The translations under genes and the position numbers were made by a program. The notes beneath the pieces were generated by a model. That model was not told the DNA's origin. It saw nothing but the letters and a program-made list of their open reading frames with translations, and ran no database searches. From assembly GCF_029203285.1 (NCBI RefSeq), contig NZ_CP115669.1:5270001-5334000 (forward strand): a stretch of 64,000 nucleotides of DNA. The letters run 5' to 3'. Of this stretch, positions 9,732 through 22,768 are shown piece by piece; position 1 is the stretch's first letter; every line of letters starts with the position of its first letter. Origin of the DNA: Pseudomonas sp. PSE14 (GTDB taxonomy: Bacteria > Pseudomonadota > Gammaproteobacteria > Pseudomonadales > Pseudomonadaceae).

Positions 9732-10256
9732 TCACGGTGAAGATTGCTGGCGCAGCACCAGGGTGCCGTCCTGCTGGGTGAAATCGAGTTGCTTGAGGGC
9801 GCTCATGCCGAGCAGCACCTCGTCGCCTTCCATGCCCGGCGCGATCAGCGCGGACACGTCGTTCAAACGGATGTCGCCGAGCTGCAGCTGCGACAGGCGC
9901 GTACGCCAGCCTTCGCTGCGGCCATTGGCGGTGTTCAGGGTGATCGGCGCCCCCAATGGCAGCCCCAGGCGCCGGGCCAGCGGCTGCGGGATGGCCACCT
10001 GGGTGGCGCCGGTATCGAGCATGAAGGTCACCGGCGTGCCGTTGATCCTGCCGTCGACCACGTAATGGCCGGCGCGATTGCCAAGCAGGCGCACTTCCAC
10101 ATAGCCATTGCCTCGTACCGACTGCGGCTGCGAGTTCGGGTTGTGCTGACGATCCTCCCAGGCGCCGAAATAGTGGGTGGCGAGCAGGATGCCCGCCCCC
10201 CAGGCGAGGAACATCATGACCTTGCCCATCCGCCGTCCCGGCACCGCGTCGCTCAT
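9732..10256 (-). CDS. Membrane-anchored retropepsin-like aspartic protease (TIGR02281 family)
   Basis: A 174-residue protein with one N-terminal membrane anchor (about 12-30) and a clan AA domain. The active-site motif [12 protein letters not shown] (about 79-90) and the later hydrophobic-hydrophobic-Gly motif [13 protein letters not shown] (about 147-159) are both present. One such domain would be expected to dimerise. The start codon overlaps the stop of the upstream phytase-like gene by 4 nt (ATGA), so it is co-translated in the parE-parC gene series. The substrate is not known. Confidence 0.85.
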   Translation of the reverse strand: MSDAVPGRRMGKVMMFLAWGAGILLATHYFGAWEDRQHNPNSQPQSVRGNGYVEVRLLGNRAGHYVVDGRINGTPVTFMLDTGATQVAIPQPLARRLGLPLGAPITLNTANGRSEGWRTRLSQLQLGDIRLNDVSALIAPGMEGDEVLLGMSALKQLDFTQQDGTLVLRQQSSP

Positions 10257-11256
10257 TTGCCACCCAGCCAGCCACCGGTCGGCGCGGCGAAGCGCAGCAC
10301 ATAGGGCCGCGAATCGCCGTCGGCGCGCGCGTGTTCGCCGTTGTCCAGGCCGATCCAGGCGCCCTGGTCGTCGATCAGCAGCGCCTCGGCCACGCCATAG
10401 GGCAGGTCATAGCGCCGCTCCGGCGCCAGGGCGCCGGCAGCGAACGACCAGCACTGCTCCTGCGCACCGGTCTCGGCATCGCGTCGGCAGATCTGGTGCG
10501 CCAGGCGTTCGAGGGTGAACAGCTTGTCCTTGTACAGCGCAAGGTCGGAGAAATCGATGGACAGCGGGCGATCACTACCCAGCTCCGGCGGCGGCAGCGA
10601 CGTGCCGCCCTCGCTGAGCAGCACGCAGTTGCCATCGCACTTCCAGGTGCCATTGTCGTTACGCACCCGCAACAGGCCACGGCGTTGACGCTCGGCCGCC
10701 AGCCACAGGCGCTTGCCGTCCGGAGCGATCGCCAGGCCTTCGTACAGGGCGTTGAAACTCATCAACAGGCCGCTGGCCCGGGCCTGGCGCAGCAGGGTCT
10801 GCGGCAGCGGCAGCCAGGACGCCTCGCCGGCGACCGGCAGCAGCAGGACGGCCGCATAGCCTTCGCTGACCACATAGCGATTACCCGCCTGATCGCAACT
10901 GATGCCCTCGAAATCCATCGCGCCGCCGCGCACCAGGCTGCTGGCGCTGACCCGCGCGCGCATGCCCCAGGACAGTCCGCTGTCCGGCACGCCGGGCGAC
11001 ACGAACGGCTCGGCGGTGGCCCGCCAGGCCTTGCCGGGCTGCTCGTCGGGCAGCAGGCGGTAGATGCGGTCGTCGTCGCGGTCGGACACCGTCCACAGCT
11101 CCCCACCGCAGCTCGCCAGCCCCGAGAGGTTGCCCTTGGGCATGCCCTCCACCGGATGCTCGGAGACGAACTGCAGGGTGTTGGGCACCACCGCGGGCAC
11201 GGTATCGGCCGAGGCAACGCTGGCGCACAGGCCAAGGGCGGCCAGCAGCCAGCGCA

Positions 11257-11257
<1 letters not shown>
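10253..11257 (-). CDS. Secreted esterase-like/phytase-like beta-propeller protein
   Basis: A 334-residue protein with a cleavable signal peptide (ends about ASVASA-D). It resembles the phytase-like/esterase-like domain (PF13449): LSGLASCGGELWTVSDRDDDRIY, then MDFEGISCDQAGNRYVVSEGY, then NALYEGLAIAPDGKRLWLAAERQ. The repeated acidic turns suggest a calcium-binding propeller in the periplasm. The start overlaps the parE stop by one base (TGATG), so expression is tied to parE. Enzymatic activity has not been inferred beyond the family. Confidence 0.8.
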
Positions 11258-13790
<2,533 letters not shown>

Positions 13791-13869
13791 GGGCCGGGAG
13801 GCTACAAGCTGCAAGCGCCATGCCGCAAGTGGGTCGAATCGAGGATGGCGACTGGTACGAGGCCCGCCC

Positions 13870-14688
13870 TCAATAGCCCTTGATGCTGTAGTCGACTTCG
13901 AAGTCGATGCCGGTCACCCGCGACACGCCCGTTTCCAGCGAACCATCGGGATGCAGGCGCAACCAGCGATAGCCCGGTGCGGGACTGTCCACGCAGAAAT
14001 CCTCGCTGCCCGGAGTGAACTGTACGCAGGTGGACGGCGATGCCAGCAGGCGCACGTCACCGCGCATGTGGTCGATCTCCTGGTGCACATGCCCCCAGAG
14101 CAGGCAGCGGACGTTCGGGTAGCGGTCGAGCACGGCGAACAGCCGCTGTGGATTGCGGATACCGATGCGATCCATCCACTGGCTGCCGATGGGCACCGGG
14201 TGGTGGTGGAAGCTGATCAGCAGGTGCCTGTCCGGCGCGGCCTGGATGGCACGTTCGAGCAGGTCGAGCTGCGCATCGTTCATCTGCCCCGGCACGGCGC
14301 CCGGGATGGTGGAGTCGAGCAGGACGACGCGCCAGGCGCCGAGGTCGATCACCGGCTCGAGCAGGTCGGTGCCCGCCGTCGCTTCGCGCATCGGCTCCAG
14401 TTCGTCATGGTTGCCGGGGAACCAGCGGATCGGCGCGGCGATGGGCGCGGTGATCTCACGGAAGCGCTGGTAGGACTCCAGGCTGGCATCCTGCGACAGG
14501 TCGCCCGTGGCCAGCACCAGGTCGATGTCCGGCTGCTCGTCACGAACGAGGCGGACCACCTGGCTCAGGCTGTCGGCGGTGTCCATGCCCAGCAGACGAC
14601 CATCGGGTTCGGCGAACAGATGGCTGTCGGAGAGCTGGACCAGCAGGACCGATTTGGTATCGGAGGGGGGTACGGGCACTGGAGGCAA
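13870..14688 (-). CDS. cpdA: 3',5'-cyclic-AMP phosphodiesterase CpdA
   Basis: A 272-residue class III cAMP phosphodiesterase that lowers intracellular cAMP and so tunes the CRP homologue Vfr. All metal-binding motifs are intact: QLSDSHLF, ATGDLSQD, FPGNHDE, SFHHHPVP and LLWGHVHQEID. I chose the TTG at 14686-14688: AGGAGA lies 7 nt upstream, and the length matches the P. aeruginosa protein as remembered. A GTG reading ten codons longer has no such ribosome site. The 157-bp gap before it holds a good Vfr half-site, which fits the known Vfr control of cpdA in P. aeruginosa. Confidence 0.93.
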   Translation of the reverse strand: MPPVPVPPSDTKSVLLVQLSDSHLFAEPDGRLLGMDTADSLSQVVRLVRDEQPDIDLVLATGDLSQDASLESYQRFREITAPIAAPIRWFPGNHDELEPMREATAGTDLLEPVIDLGAWRVVLLDSTIPGAVPGQMNDAQLDLLERAIQAAPDRHLLISFHHHPVPIGSQWMDRIGIRNPQRLFAVLDRYPNVRCLLWGHVHQEIDHMRGDVRLLASPSTCVQFTPGSEDFCVDSPAPGYRWLRLHPDGSLETGVSRVTGIDFEVDYSIKGY

Positions 14689-14762
14689 TGCGCCTTCTCC
14701 TGTGAGGCGGGCGTCCACGGATGAGAATGAGTATGGTGACAGTCACGCCCCCCGGCAAACCG

Positions 14763-14783
14763 GGAAAGCGTCACAGATCACAT
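14763..14783. promoter_or_regulatory. Candidate Vfr (CRP-like) site upstream of cpdA
   Basis: The half AGATCACAT (14775-14783) matches the Vfr half-site AGWTCACAT exactly. The other half (14763-14774) matches only in part, mainly the central GCG of TGNGA. The site is about 75 bp upstream of the cpdA TTG. A separate perfect palindrome GTGACAGTCAC lies at 14736-14746. P. aeruginosa cpdA is known to be Vfr-dependent, so the site is plausible, not proven. Confidence 0.45.
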
Positions 14784-14845
14784 TTAGGGAGACGGGTGGA
14801 CGACGGACGGGCAGCATATCATGGCCAATAGCCATTACAGCGATA

Positions 14846-15304
14846 TCAACGCTGCAGCACCGGCTCCAGCTCATGGCCGCAGGACAGGCAATGGCTCAGC
14901 CACTCGCCGAGGAACTGGTTGAGCTGGTTCTTCTCGTCCGGCTGGTGCATCGCCTGGTTCGGATAGGGATAGATCGCCAGCAGGCGGCGGGCCTGCTCCG
15001 CGCCGACCACTTCGGCCATGCGCGCGTCGTGGTACACCCGCACTTCCAGCTTGGGCGCCGGCAGCCAGGGCAGGCCCAGCTCCTGGCGCACCTGCAGCAC
15101 GGTGGTGTAGGGGCAGGCTTCCACCACGTCCAGCGCCAGCACGCCGAGCAGACGCTCGCCTTCGCTGAGCGCCACACGACGCGAGACCTGGGCCTCGCGC
15201 ATTTCGGGCAACAGGCGCATCAGGCGCAAGTAGTTCGCCTCGCAGGTCGCCTGCAACCCCGCCAGGTCGACGCGATAGCGCTCGCGCAACAGATTCACAC
15301 CCAT
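14846..15304 (-). CDS. YqiB-type DUF1249 protein
   Basis: A 152-residue cytoplasmic protein of the DUF1249 family, whose genes lie between nudF and cpdA in many gammaproteobacteria. Seen here: VDLAGLQATCEANYLRLMRLLPEM near the N-terminus, then LEVRVYHDARMAEVV and IYPYPNQAMHQPDEKNQLNQFLGEWL. I placed the start at the ATG 15302-15304, with TAAGGGGG just upstream; it overlaps the end of aspP by 10 nt, so the two are co-translated. Function is unknown. Confidence 0.85.
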   Translation of the reverse strand: MGVNLLRERYRVDLAGLQATCEANYLRLMRLLPEMREAQVSRRVALSEGERLLGVLALDVVEACPYTTVLQVRQELGLPWLPAPKLEVRVYHDARMAEVVGAEQARRLLAIYPYPNQAMHQPDEKNQLNQFLGEWLSHCLSCGHELEPVLQR

Positions 15305-15912
15305 AACCCCCTTACCTCGGCGCGGTTCAGCGCCAGCCATTGCAGGGCGAGCATGCTCGCCGCGTTGTTGATGCGTCCGTCGCGCACGGCCTGCAGCGCC
15401 TCTTCGAAGGGCAGCACGTGCACACGGATGTCCTCGCCCTCTTCCGCCAGGCCATGGATGCCCGCCGCGGCGCTGCTGTCGCAGCGGCCGACGAACAGGT
15501 GCACCAGCTCGTTGCTGCCGCCGGGCGACGGCAGGTACTGGGCGATCGGCCAGAGCGAGCCGAGGGTCAGCCCGGCCTCTTCCACCGCTTCGCGGCGGGC
15601 CACCTCTTCCGGTTCCTCGTCCTTGTCGATCAGGCCGGCGACCAGTTCCAGCAGCCAGGGATTGACCCCGGCGTCCATGGCCCCGACGCGAAACTGCTCG
15701 ATCATCACCACTTCATCGCGCTGCGGGTCGTAAGGCAGTACGCAGACGGCATCGTGACGCACGAACAACTCGCGGGTCAGTACGGGGCCCATGCCACCGG
15801 CGAACTGGCGGTGCCGCAGGTGCAGCCGGTCGAGTTTGTAAAAGCCCTTGAAGCACTGCTCGCGCTTCTGGATCTCGACATCCTGGGGGCCTGGTTTGAA
15901 CGTGTCCGACAT
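15295..15912 (-). CDS. ADP-ribose pyrophosphatase (NudF/AspP, Nudix)
   Basis: A 205-residue Nudix hydrolase that cleaves ADP-ribose to AMP and ribose-5-phosphate. The Nudix box is complete (GLIDKDEEPEEVARREAVEE, then AGLTL), preceded by the ADPRase features RHDAVCVLPYDP and EQFRVGAMDAG. ATG at 15910-15912 has GGAACGGG in front. First gene of the aspP-yqiB-cpdA-yqiA-parE group; it diverges from the RsiV-like lipoprotein gene. Confidence 0.93.
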   Translation of the reverse strand: MSDTFKPGPQDVEIQKREQCFKGFYKLDRLHLRHRQFAGGMGPVLTRELFVRHDAVCVLPYDPQRDEVVMIEQFRVGAMDAGVNPWLLELVAGLIDKDEEPEEVARREAVEEAGLTLGSLWPIAQYLPSPGGSNELVHLFVGRCDSSAAAGIHGLAEEGEDIRVHVLPFEEALQAVRDGRINNAASMLALQWLALNRAEVRGLWV

Positions 15913-16119
15913 CCCGTTCCACTCACTGATCGATTGAACTTCGCGCCATCCTATCGCGCCGCTTGAGGCGGCGCAGCCTCTTTCTCGGACCGCCCGGCGG
16001 GCAGCGCAAGCGTGCGCGCGTCCCCTGCCGTCCTGCTCCGGACTGGTTCATACTGCCCGCCGAACTGGCGGCCGCGATGACGGTCCAACCCGCCCAAGTC
16101 CGCGACGACAAGGAATCCC

Positions 16120-16872
16120 ATGCGTCTTCTGAAACTCGCTGCCCTCGGCAGCCTCTGCCTGTTATTGGGGGCCTGCCAGGGCCTGTTCAAGCCTGGTCTG
16201 GACGAACCGCTCACCGCCCGTCACACCGCCTTCGAGCACCTCAAGCCCGGCTGTCAGGGCGAGCAGTGCCCGCTGTTCAACCTGGACACCCTGAACTTCG
16301 ACGACGAGCCGGCGCTCAACGCGGCGATCGACCAGCAGCTGCTGGAGCTCGCGCGCAGCCCGGACGGCGCGGTGCCGGCCAGCCTCGAGGTCTACGAGAA
16401 ACGCTTCCTGGACGGTGCCCAACCCGGCTGGAGCAGCTACCTGCAAGCCAAGATCCGCGAACAGCATGACGGTCTGGTGATCATCGAACTGTCCAGCTAT
16501 CGCTTCACCGGCGGCGAGTACGGTCAACCGGGGCGGGCCTTCATCAATTATGACCGTCGTTTGCACAAGGTGTTGGCATTGTCGGACATTCTTCTGCCCG
16601 GCCAGGAGGAAGCCTTCTGGAAGACCGCGCGCCTGGCGCACCAGGCATGGGTGCTGCAGAACAAGCTGGATGAGCAGGACCCGAACTTCTCGAAGAACTG
16701 GCCGTTCCAGACCACGCCGCACTTCGCCCTGACCTTCGGCGCGCTGACGCTCAAGTACGACATCGACCGCATCGCGCCGCACTCGGTCGGGCATCCGGAG
16801 CTGAAGATTCCTTATCCGCGCCTGAATGGCATCGTGAAGCCGTATTACTTCCCGGGGCGCGGGGCGCAGTAG
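16120..16872 (+). CDS. RsiV-family (DUF3298/DUF4163) lipoprotein
   Basis: A 250-residue predicted lipoprotein (signal peptide ending LLLGAC). The middle part (about 105-150) has YLQAKIREQHDGLVIIELSSYRFTGGEYG, and the rest YDRRLHKVLALSDILLPGQE, both typical of the DUF3298 domain shared by RsiV and PdaC. The end region HFALTFGALTLKYDIDRIAPHSVGH is the family's C-terminal block. AAGGAA lies upstream of the ATG. RsiV binds lysozyme in Bacillus, but there is no sigma factor gene next to this one, so a similar role is only a guess. Confidence 0.8.
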   Translation: MRLLKLAALGSLCLLLGACQGLFKPGLDEPLTARHTAFEHLKPGCQGEQCPLFNLDTLNFDDEPALNAAIDQQLLELARSPDGAVPASLEVYEKRFLDGAQPGWSSYLQAKIREQHDGLVIIELSSYRFTGGEYGQPGRAFINYDRRLHKVLALSDILLPGQEEAFWKTARLAHQAWVLQNKLDEQDPNFSKNWPFQTTPHFALTFGALTLKYDIDRIAPHSVGHPELKIPYPRLNGIVKPYYFPGRGAQ

Positions 16873-16937
16873 TTTTTCTCACCGCCGGAGCGGCCGGCGG
16901 GATTTCGCGGACAAGGTCCGCTCCTACAAGATCAAGG

Positions 16938-17059
16938 GCCCCTCACCCTAACCCTCTCCCGCAAGCGGGAGAGGGGACTGTTCGGTGCAGGATGAAACCG
17001 TAGTGTCAGCCGGCACGGACGGCTCCCTCTCCCTGAGGGAGAGGGCTGGGGTGAGGGGG
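16938..17059. repeat. REP doublet, CCCTCACCC family, copy 1
   Basis: The ends are inverted: CCCCTCACCCTAACCCTCTC at the left and GGGAGAGGGCTGGGGTGAGG at the right. Each half also forms its own hairpin (CTCTCCCGCAAGCGGGAGAG on the left, CCCTCTCCCTGAGGGAGAGGG-type on the right). A second copy lies at 28790-28968. Confidence 0.75.
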
Positions 17060-17135
17060 AAGCGCAGGCAGGGATTAACCCGGTAGAAGACAGTTGCTCC
17101 TACGGGAGCAGGAGCGTTACGCCGAGGCCAGTGAC

Positions 17136-17305
17136 GTAGGGCGTATAACGCTCGACGTTATACGCCGATTGGCCTGGACCAAAGGCCAGTGCCGGTGTCG
17201 AGCAGGACGCCGGCAAGGGCTGCGGCCACGTTCAGCCTCGGCACCAATGGTGAGATCGGTGTATCGGTGTATCGGCGTATAACCGTGAACGGTTATACGC
17301 CCTAC
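17136..17305. repeat. REPIN-like doublet, GTAGGGCGTATAAC family, copy 1
   Basis: A 170-bp element with inverted ends GTAGGGCGTATAAC and GTTATACGCCCTAC. Each end is a perfect hairpin: 11-bp stem at 17140-17166 (GGCGTATAACG, loop CTCGA) and 13-bp stem at 17274-17301 (GGCGTATAACCGT, loop GA). The interior differs from copy 2 (22579-22740), except next to the hairpins, where TTGGCC and GGTGTATCGG are shared. Confidence 0.8.
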
Positions 17306-17315
17306 GCCAGCGCGA

Positions 17316-18587
17316 TCAGGCCTTGGCGCCGATCCGCCCCAGCAGCAGTTGCAACACACCCGCCACCACCAGCGCCGGCAGGGTCGCGCCCAGGTCCGGT
17401 TGGTAGTTCGCCAGCAGGTGATAGACCACCACGCCACCGGCCCAGGCCAGCAGCGAACCCCAGCGCAGCCCATGGGGAATGGCGGCTGGCGCGCGGCGAC
17501 GGAGGACGAAATGGTCCACCAGCACCACGCCGAACAGCGGGGCGAACACTGAGCCAATCAGCAGCAGGAAATTCTGGTACTGCGCCAACGGTGCGAACCA
17601 GGCGATCAGGGTGCAGATCACGCCGATGGCCAGCGCCAGGTGCTCGACCTTCAGCGGCAGCAGGATGCCGCTGGACACAGCCGCCGAGTGGATGTCGGCA
17701 AAGGCCTTCTCCGACTCGTCCAGCAGGATCAGCAGCAGCGGGATGCCCATGCCGGCGCCGGCCAGTGCCAGCAGCAGCGCGTTGGCGTCGCTGCCCTCGG
17801 CGAATGCCAGGGTGTAGGCCACGCCCAGACCCATCAGCCAGAAGCAGCCAATGAAGAAGCCCAGCGCGGCGCCGCCGAAGGTGTGCCCGGCGCGCTTGCC
17901 GAAACGCGAGTAGTCGGCGATCAGCGGCAGCCACGACAGCGGCATGGCGATGGCGATGTCGAAGCCCACGGCGAACGGCATCGAACCGTCACCAGCCTTG
18001 GCCCAGAGTGCGGCCAGGTCGGCGCGCTTGAACAGGTCGAAGGTCAGCCAGATGCAGGCGGCGATCAAAAGCCAGATGCCCCAGCGGCGCAGCACGCGGC
18101 GGACGAAGGCGAGCGGCCCGCTGACCGCCAGCAGGGTCGCCAGCGCCCCGAATACCAGGGTCCAGAGCGCCGGACTGGTCCAGCCACTGCCTTCGCCGAA
18201 GGCGCGGCCCGCCAGCAGGCTGGCGGCATCACGCATGACGATGATCTCGAAGGCGCCCCAACCCACCAGTTGCAGCAGGTTGAGCACCGCCGGCAGCGCG
18301 GCGCCGTGGCTGCCCAGGCTCAGCTTGAGCGAGGCCATGGCCGCCAGGCCGGTGTCGGTGCCGATCACCCCGGCGCTGGCCAGCAGCAGCACGCCGACCA
18401 GGGTGCCGAGCAGGATCGCGCCCAGCGCGCCGGCCAGGCCCAGGCCGGGCGCCAGCAGGGCGCCGGTCTGCAGCACCATCAGGCCGATGCCGAGGGAGAA
18501 CCAGAGGGAAAATACATCGCGCAGGCCGAGCACGCGCTGGGCGGTGTCGACGGCGACGGTGGGGGAATAGTTGGTGGCGGTGGTCAC
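17316..18587 (-). CDS. cytX: Hydroxymethylpyrimidine/cytosine permease CytX
   Basis: A 423-residue transporter of the NCS1 purine-cytosine permease family with about 12 hydrophobic segments. The family motifs are visible: LGLRDVFSLWFSLGIGLMVLQTGALL in segment 1, AMPLSWLPLIADYSRFGKRAG around segment 6, and SVFAPLFGVVLVDHFVLRRR near segment 9-10. CytX proteins are predicted to take up HMP, the thiamine pyrimidine moiety, and are often linked to THI-box riboswitches. Here it lies downstream of thiC on the same strand, separated by 158 bp with a REP doublet, so read-through from the riboswitch-controlled transcript is likely. Confidence 0.87.
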   Translation of the reverse strand: MTTATNYSPTVAVDTAQRVLGLRDVFSLWFSLGIGLMVLQTGALLAPGLGLAGALGAILLGTLVGVLLLASAGVIGTDTGLAAMASLKLSLGSHGAALPAVLNLLQLVGWGAFEIIVMRDAASLLAGRAFGEGSGWTSPALWTLVFGALATLLAVSGPLAFVRRVLRRWGIWLLIAACIWLTFDLFKRADLAALWAKAGDGSMPFAVGFDIAIAMPLSWLPLIADYSRFGKRAGHTFGGAALGFFIGCFWLMGLGVAYTLAFAEGSDANALLLALAGAGMGIPLLLILLDESEKAFADIHSAAVSSGILLPLKVEHLALAIGVICTLIAWFAPLAQYQNFLLLIGSVFAPLFGVVLVDHFVLRRRAPAAIPHGLRWGSLLAWAGGVVVYHLLANYQPDLGATLPALVVAGVLQLLLGRIGAKA

Positions 18588-18637
18588 GATGCGTGCAGGG
18601 CTCGAATGTTGAGTTGGCTTCTTGTTGTTTGCTGTTC

Positions 18638-18729
18638 GTAGGAGCGAGGGGGACGCCTAGTTCTTGCTCGCGAACCTTGCTCGCCGGCGACTCCGTTGCT
18701 GAGCGGTTCGCGAGCAAGCTCGCTCCTAC
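18638..18729. repeat. REPIN-like doublet, GTAGGAGCGAG family, copy 1 (interrupted left arm)
   Basis: The right arm GTTCGCGAGCAAGCTCGCTC-CTAC is intact. The left arm GTAGGAGCGAG is separated from its expected continuation CTTGCTCGCGAAC by 14 extra bases. It lies between thiC and cytX, within the probable operon. Other copies are at 28679, 30330, 31819, 37844 and 40877. Confidence 0.8.
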
Positions 18730-18745
18730 AGGTCTTGCACAGGCA

Positions 18746-20845
<2,100 letters not shown>

Positions 20846-20848
20846 CGC

Positions 20849-20878
20849 AGTCTAATCAAGTGCGCAACGATTAGCCAA
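20849..20878 (-). promoter_or_regulatory. Candidate sigma70 promoter of thiC
   Basis: On the minus strand, TTGGCT (20873-20878) and TAGACT (20849-20854) are separated by 18 bp. Transcription would begin at about 20842, right at the 5' edge of the TPP aptamer, which supports the call. Confidence 0.45.
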
Positions 20879-21017
20879 TGCCGTCTGGCCGAAAACCGCG
20901 CGCCCACCTGCGGGCAGCTACACTCCTGCCTCGGAAGGCTCGTACGAACGTGCCTTGACCGCCATCGGCGGCAACCGTAGCCTTGCCCCACCTCGCATCA
21001 CTTTCTAGGACGAACGA

Positions 21018-22475
21018 ATGCTGCGCAGACTCTCCCTGGCTGTCGCCGTGGCCGCTTCGACAGGCTTTGCCTGGGCCGCACAGCCCGCTCCGGCGGCCTC
21101 TTCCCTGCCGACCAAGACGGACCTTATTCGCGTCTATAAAGACGCCGTCGACAACAACGCCGACCTCGCCGCAGCGCAGGCCGACTACCTGGCCCGCAAG
21201 GAAGCCGTGCCCCAGGCGCGTTCCGGCCTGCTGCCGCAGATCAACGCCGGCGCCAACGTGGGCAGCAACCGCACCTCGCTGGACGAACCCAACGCCACGC
21301 TGAACCGCAGCAGCCAGGTGCTCCAGGCGACCCTGAGCCAGCCGCTGTTCCGCGCCGACCGCTGGTTCCAGCTCAAGGCAGCGGAAAACGTCAGCGAACA
21401 GGCCCAGCTGGAATTCTCCGCGACCCAGCAGGCGCTGATCCTGCAGAGCGCCGAGACCTACTTCGGCGTGCTCCGCGCCCAGGACAACCTGGCCGCCAGC
21501 AAGGCCGAGGAAGCGGCCTTCAAGCGCCAGCTCGACCAGTCCAACGAACGCTTCGACGTCGGCCTGTCGGACAAGACCGACGTGCTCGAATCCCAGGCCA
21601 GCTACGACACCGCGCGGGCCAACCGCCTGGTGGCCGAACAGCAGGTGGATGACGCCTTCCAGGCCCTGGTCACCCTGACCAACCGTGAGTACAGCGCCCT
21701 CGAAGGCATCCTGCACTCCATGCCGGTGGTCGCGCCGGTGCCCAACGATGCCAAGGCCTGGGTGGATACCTCGGTGCAGCAGAACCTGGCGCTGCAGGCC
21801 AGCAACTATGCGGTCGACGCCGCCGAAGAGACCCTGCGCCAGCGCAAGGCCGGCCACCTGCCGACCGTCGACGCCGTGGCGCAGTACCAGAAGGGCGACA
21901 ACGACGCCCTGGGCTTCACCAATAGCACGGCGAATGCAGGACAGCGGCAGTACGGCAAATGGGTCGACGAGAGCAGCATCGGCCTGCAGCTGAACGTGCC
22001 GATCTACAGCGGCGGCCTGACCAGCTCCCAGGTCCGCGAGGCCTACCAGCGACTGAGCCAGAGCGAACAACTGCGCGAGAGCCAGCGCCGCCAGGTGGTG
22101 CAGAACGCCCGCAACCAGCACCGCGCGGTGAACACCGACGTAGAGCAGGTGAAGGCGCGGCGCCAGGCGATCATCTCCAACCAGAGCTCGCTGGAAGCCA
22201 CCGAGATCGGCTACCAGGTCGGTACCCGCAACATCGTCGACGTACTGGATGCCCAGCGTTCGCTGTACAACTCGGTGCGCGACTACAACAACACCCGTTA
22301 CGACTACATCCTCGACAACCTGCGCCTGAAGCAGACCGCCGGCACCCTGGCGCCGAGCGACCTGGAGGCGCTGAGCAGCTACCTCAAGCCCGACTACAAC
22401 CCGGACAAGGACTTCCTGCCGCCGGACCTGGCCAAGGCCGCGGAGGCGCAGCTCAAGTCCAGTCCCAAGTACTGA
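21018..22475 (+). CDS. tolC: TolC-family outer-membrane efflux channel
   Basis: A 485-residue outer-membrane factor with a signal peptide ending about FAWA-A. The two repeated TolC domains are visible as long heptad-rich helices (about 55-250 and 265-460) with DRWFQLKAAENVSEQAQLEFS and the repeat-2 motif EIGYQVGTRNIVDVLDAQRSLYN. It would serve as the exit duct for type I secretion or RND/ABC pumps. No membrane-fusion or pump gene is adjacent. In E. coli tolC diverges from nudF; here thiC, cytX and the RsiV-like gene lie between them. Followed by a strong terminator. Confidence 0.92.
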   Translation: MLRRLSLAVAVAASTGFAWAAQPAPAASSLPTKTDLIRVYKDAVDNNADLAAAQADYLARKEAVPQARSGLLPQINAGANVGSNRTSLDEPNATLNRSSQVLQATLSQPLFRADRWFQLKAAENVSEQAQLEFSATQQALILQSAETYFGVLRAQDNLAASKAEEAAFKRQLDQSNERFDVGLSDKTDVLESQASYDTARANRLVAEQQVDDAFQALVTLTNREYSALEGILHSMPVVAPVPNDAKAWVDTSVQQNLALQASNYAVDAAEETLRQRKAGHLPTVDAVAQYQKGDNDALGFTNSTANAGQRQYGKWVDESSIGLQLNVPIYSGGLTSSQVREAYQRLSQSEQLRESQRRQVVQNARNQHRAVNTDVEQVKARRQAIISNQSSLEATEIGYQVGTRNIVDVLDAQRSLYNSVRDYNNTRYDYILDNLRLKQTAGTLAPSDLEALSSYLKPDYNPDKDFLPPDLAKAAEAQLKSSPKY

Positions 22476-22490
22476 CCGAGCGCCACGAAA

Positions 22491-22515
22491 AAAGCCCCGC
22501 ATCGCGGGGCTTTTT
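22491..22515 (+). terminator. Rho-independent terminator of tolC
   Basis: A stem AAAGCCCCGC / GCGGGGCTTT with a 3-nt loop ATC, followed by a T run, 16 nt after the tolC stop codon. Confidence 0.93.
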
Positions 22516-22578
22516 CTTTGGGCCGGACCGCAGGAGCAATCCAGCGCAGCGCATACGGACGCCGGAACATCCAGGGGT

Positions 22579-22740
22579 GTTGGGTGTATTACGTTCGACG
22601 TCAAACGCCGTTTGGCCACGACGGCAGAGCGCGCAGGGCTGGTCTCGGAGCCGCGATGTCGGGGCGCTCCGGGTTTGATCGTGGCGCCAGGAATACGCAC
22701 GGTGTATCGGCATACAACCGCGAATGGTTGTACGCCCTAC
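22579..22740. repeat. REPIN-like doublet, GTAGGGCGTATAAC family, copy 2 (degenerate left arm)
   Basis: 162 bp. The right end GGTTGTACGCCCTAC and its hairpin (GGCATACAACC with GGTTGTACGCC) are nearly intact. The left arm GTTGGGTGTATTACG is decayed relative to copy 1 (17136-17305). The segment GGTGTATCGG inside the right hairpin is shared by both copies. Confidence 0.72.
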
Positions 22741-22768
22741 GATTGGGTTACACCGTGCACGCTTCCAC

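Larger units (their letters stand above)
16873..17315. other. Gene-free stretch filled with REP-type repeats
   Basis: No credible gene lies here. From left to right it holds a C/G-rich hairpin after the lipoprotein gene (16882-16900), a small GCGGAC/GTCCGC hairpin (16907-16921), a CCCTCACCC-type doublet, a TGCTCC/GGGAGCA hairpin (about 17094-17109) and the GTAGGGCGTATAAC-type doublet. cytX ends just beyond on the minus strand. Confidence 0.7.

Noticed and set aside
17136..17305. Considered as an insertion-sequence remnant
   Set aside because: No transposase fragment and no target-site duplication could be seen; the double-hairpin structure fits a REP doublet better.
16873..17315. Repeated hairpins considered as a CRISPR array
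   Set aside because: The repeats are inverted pairs with unequal spacing and belong to two different families; there are no regular spacers and no cas genes.
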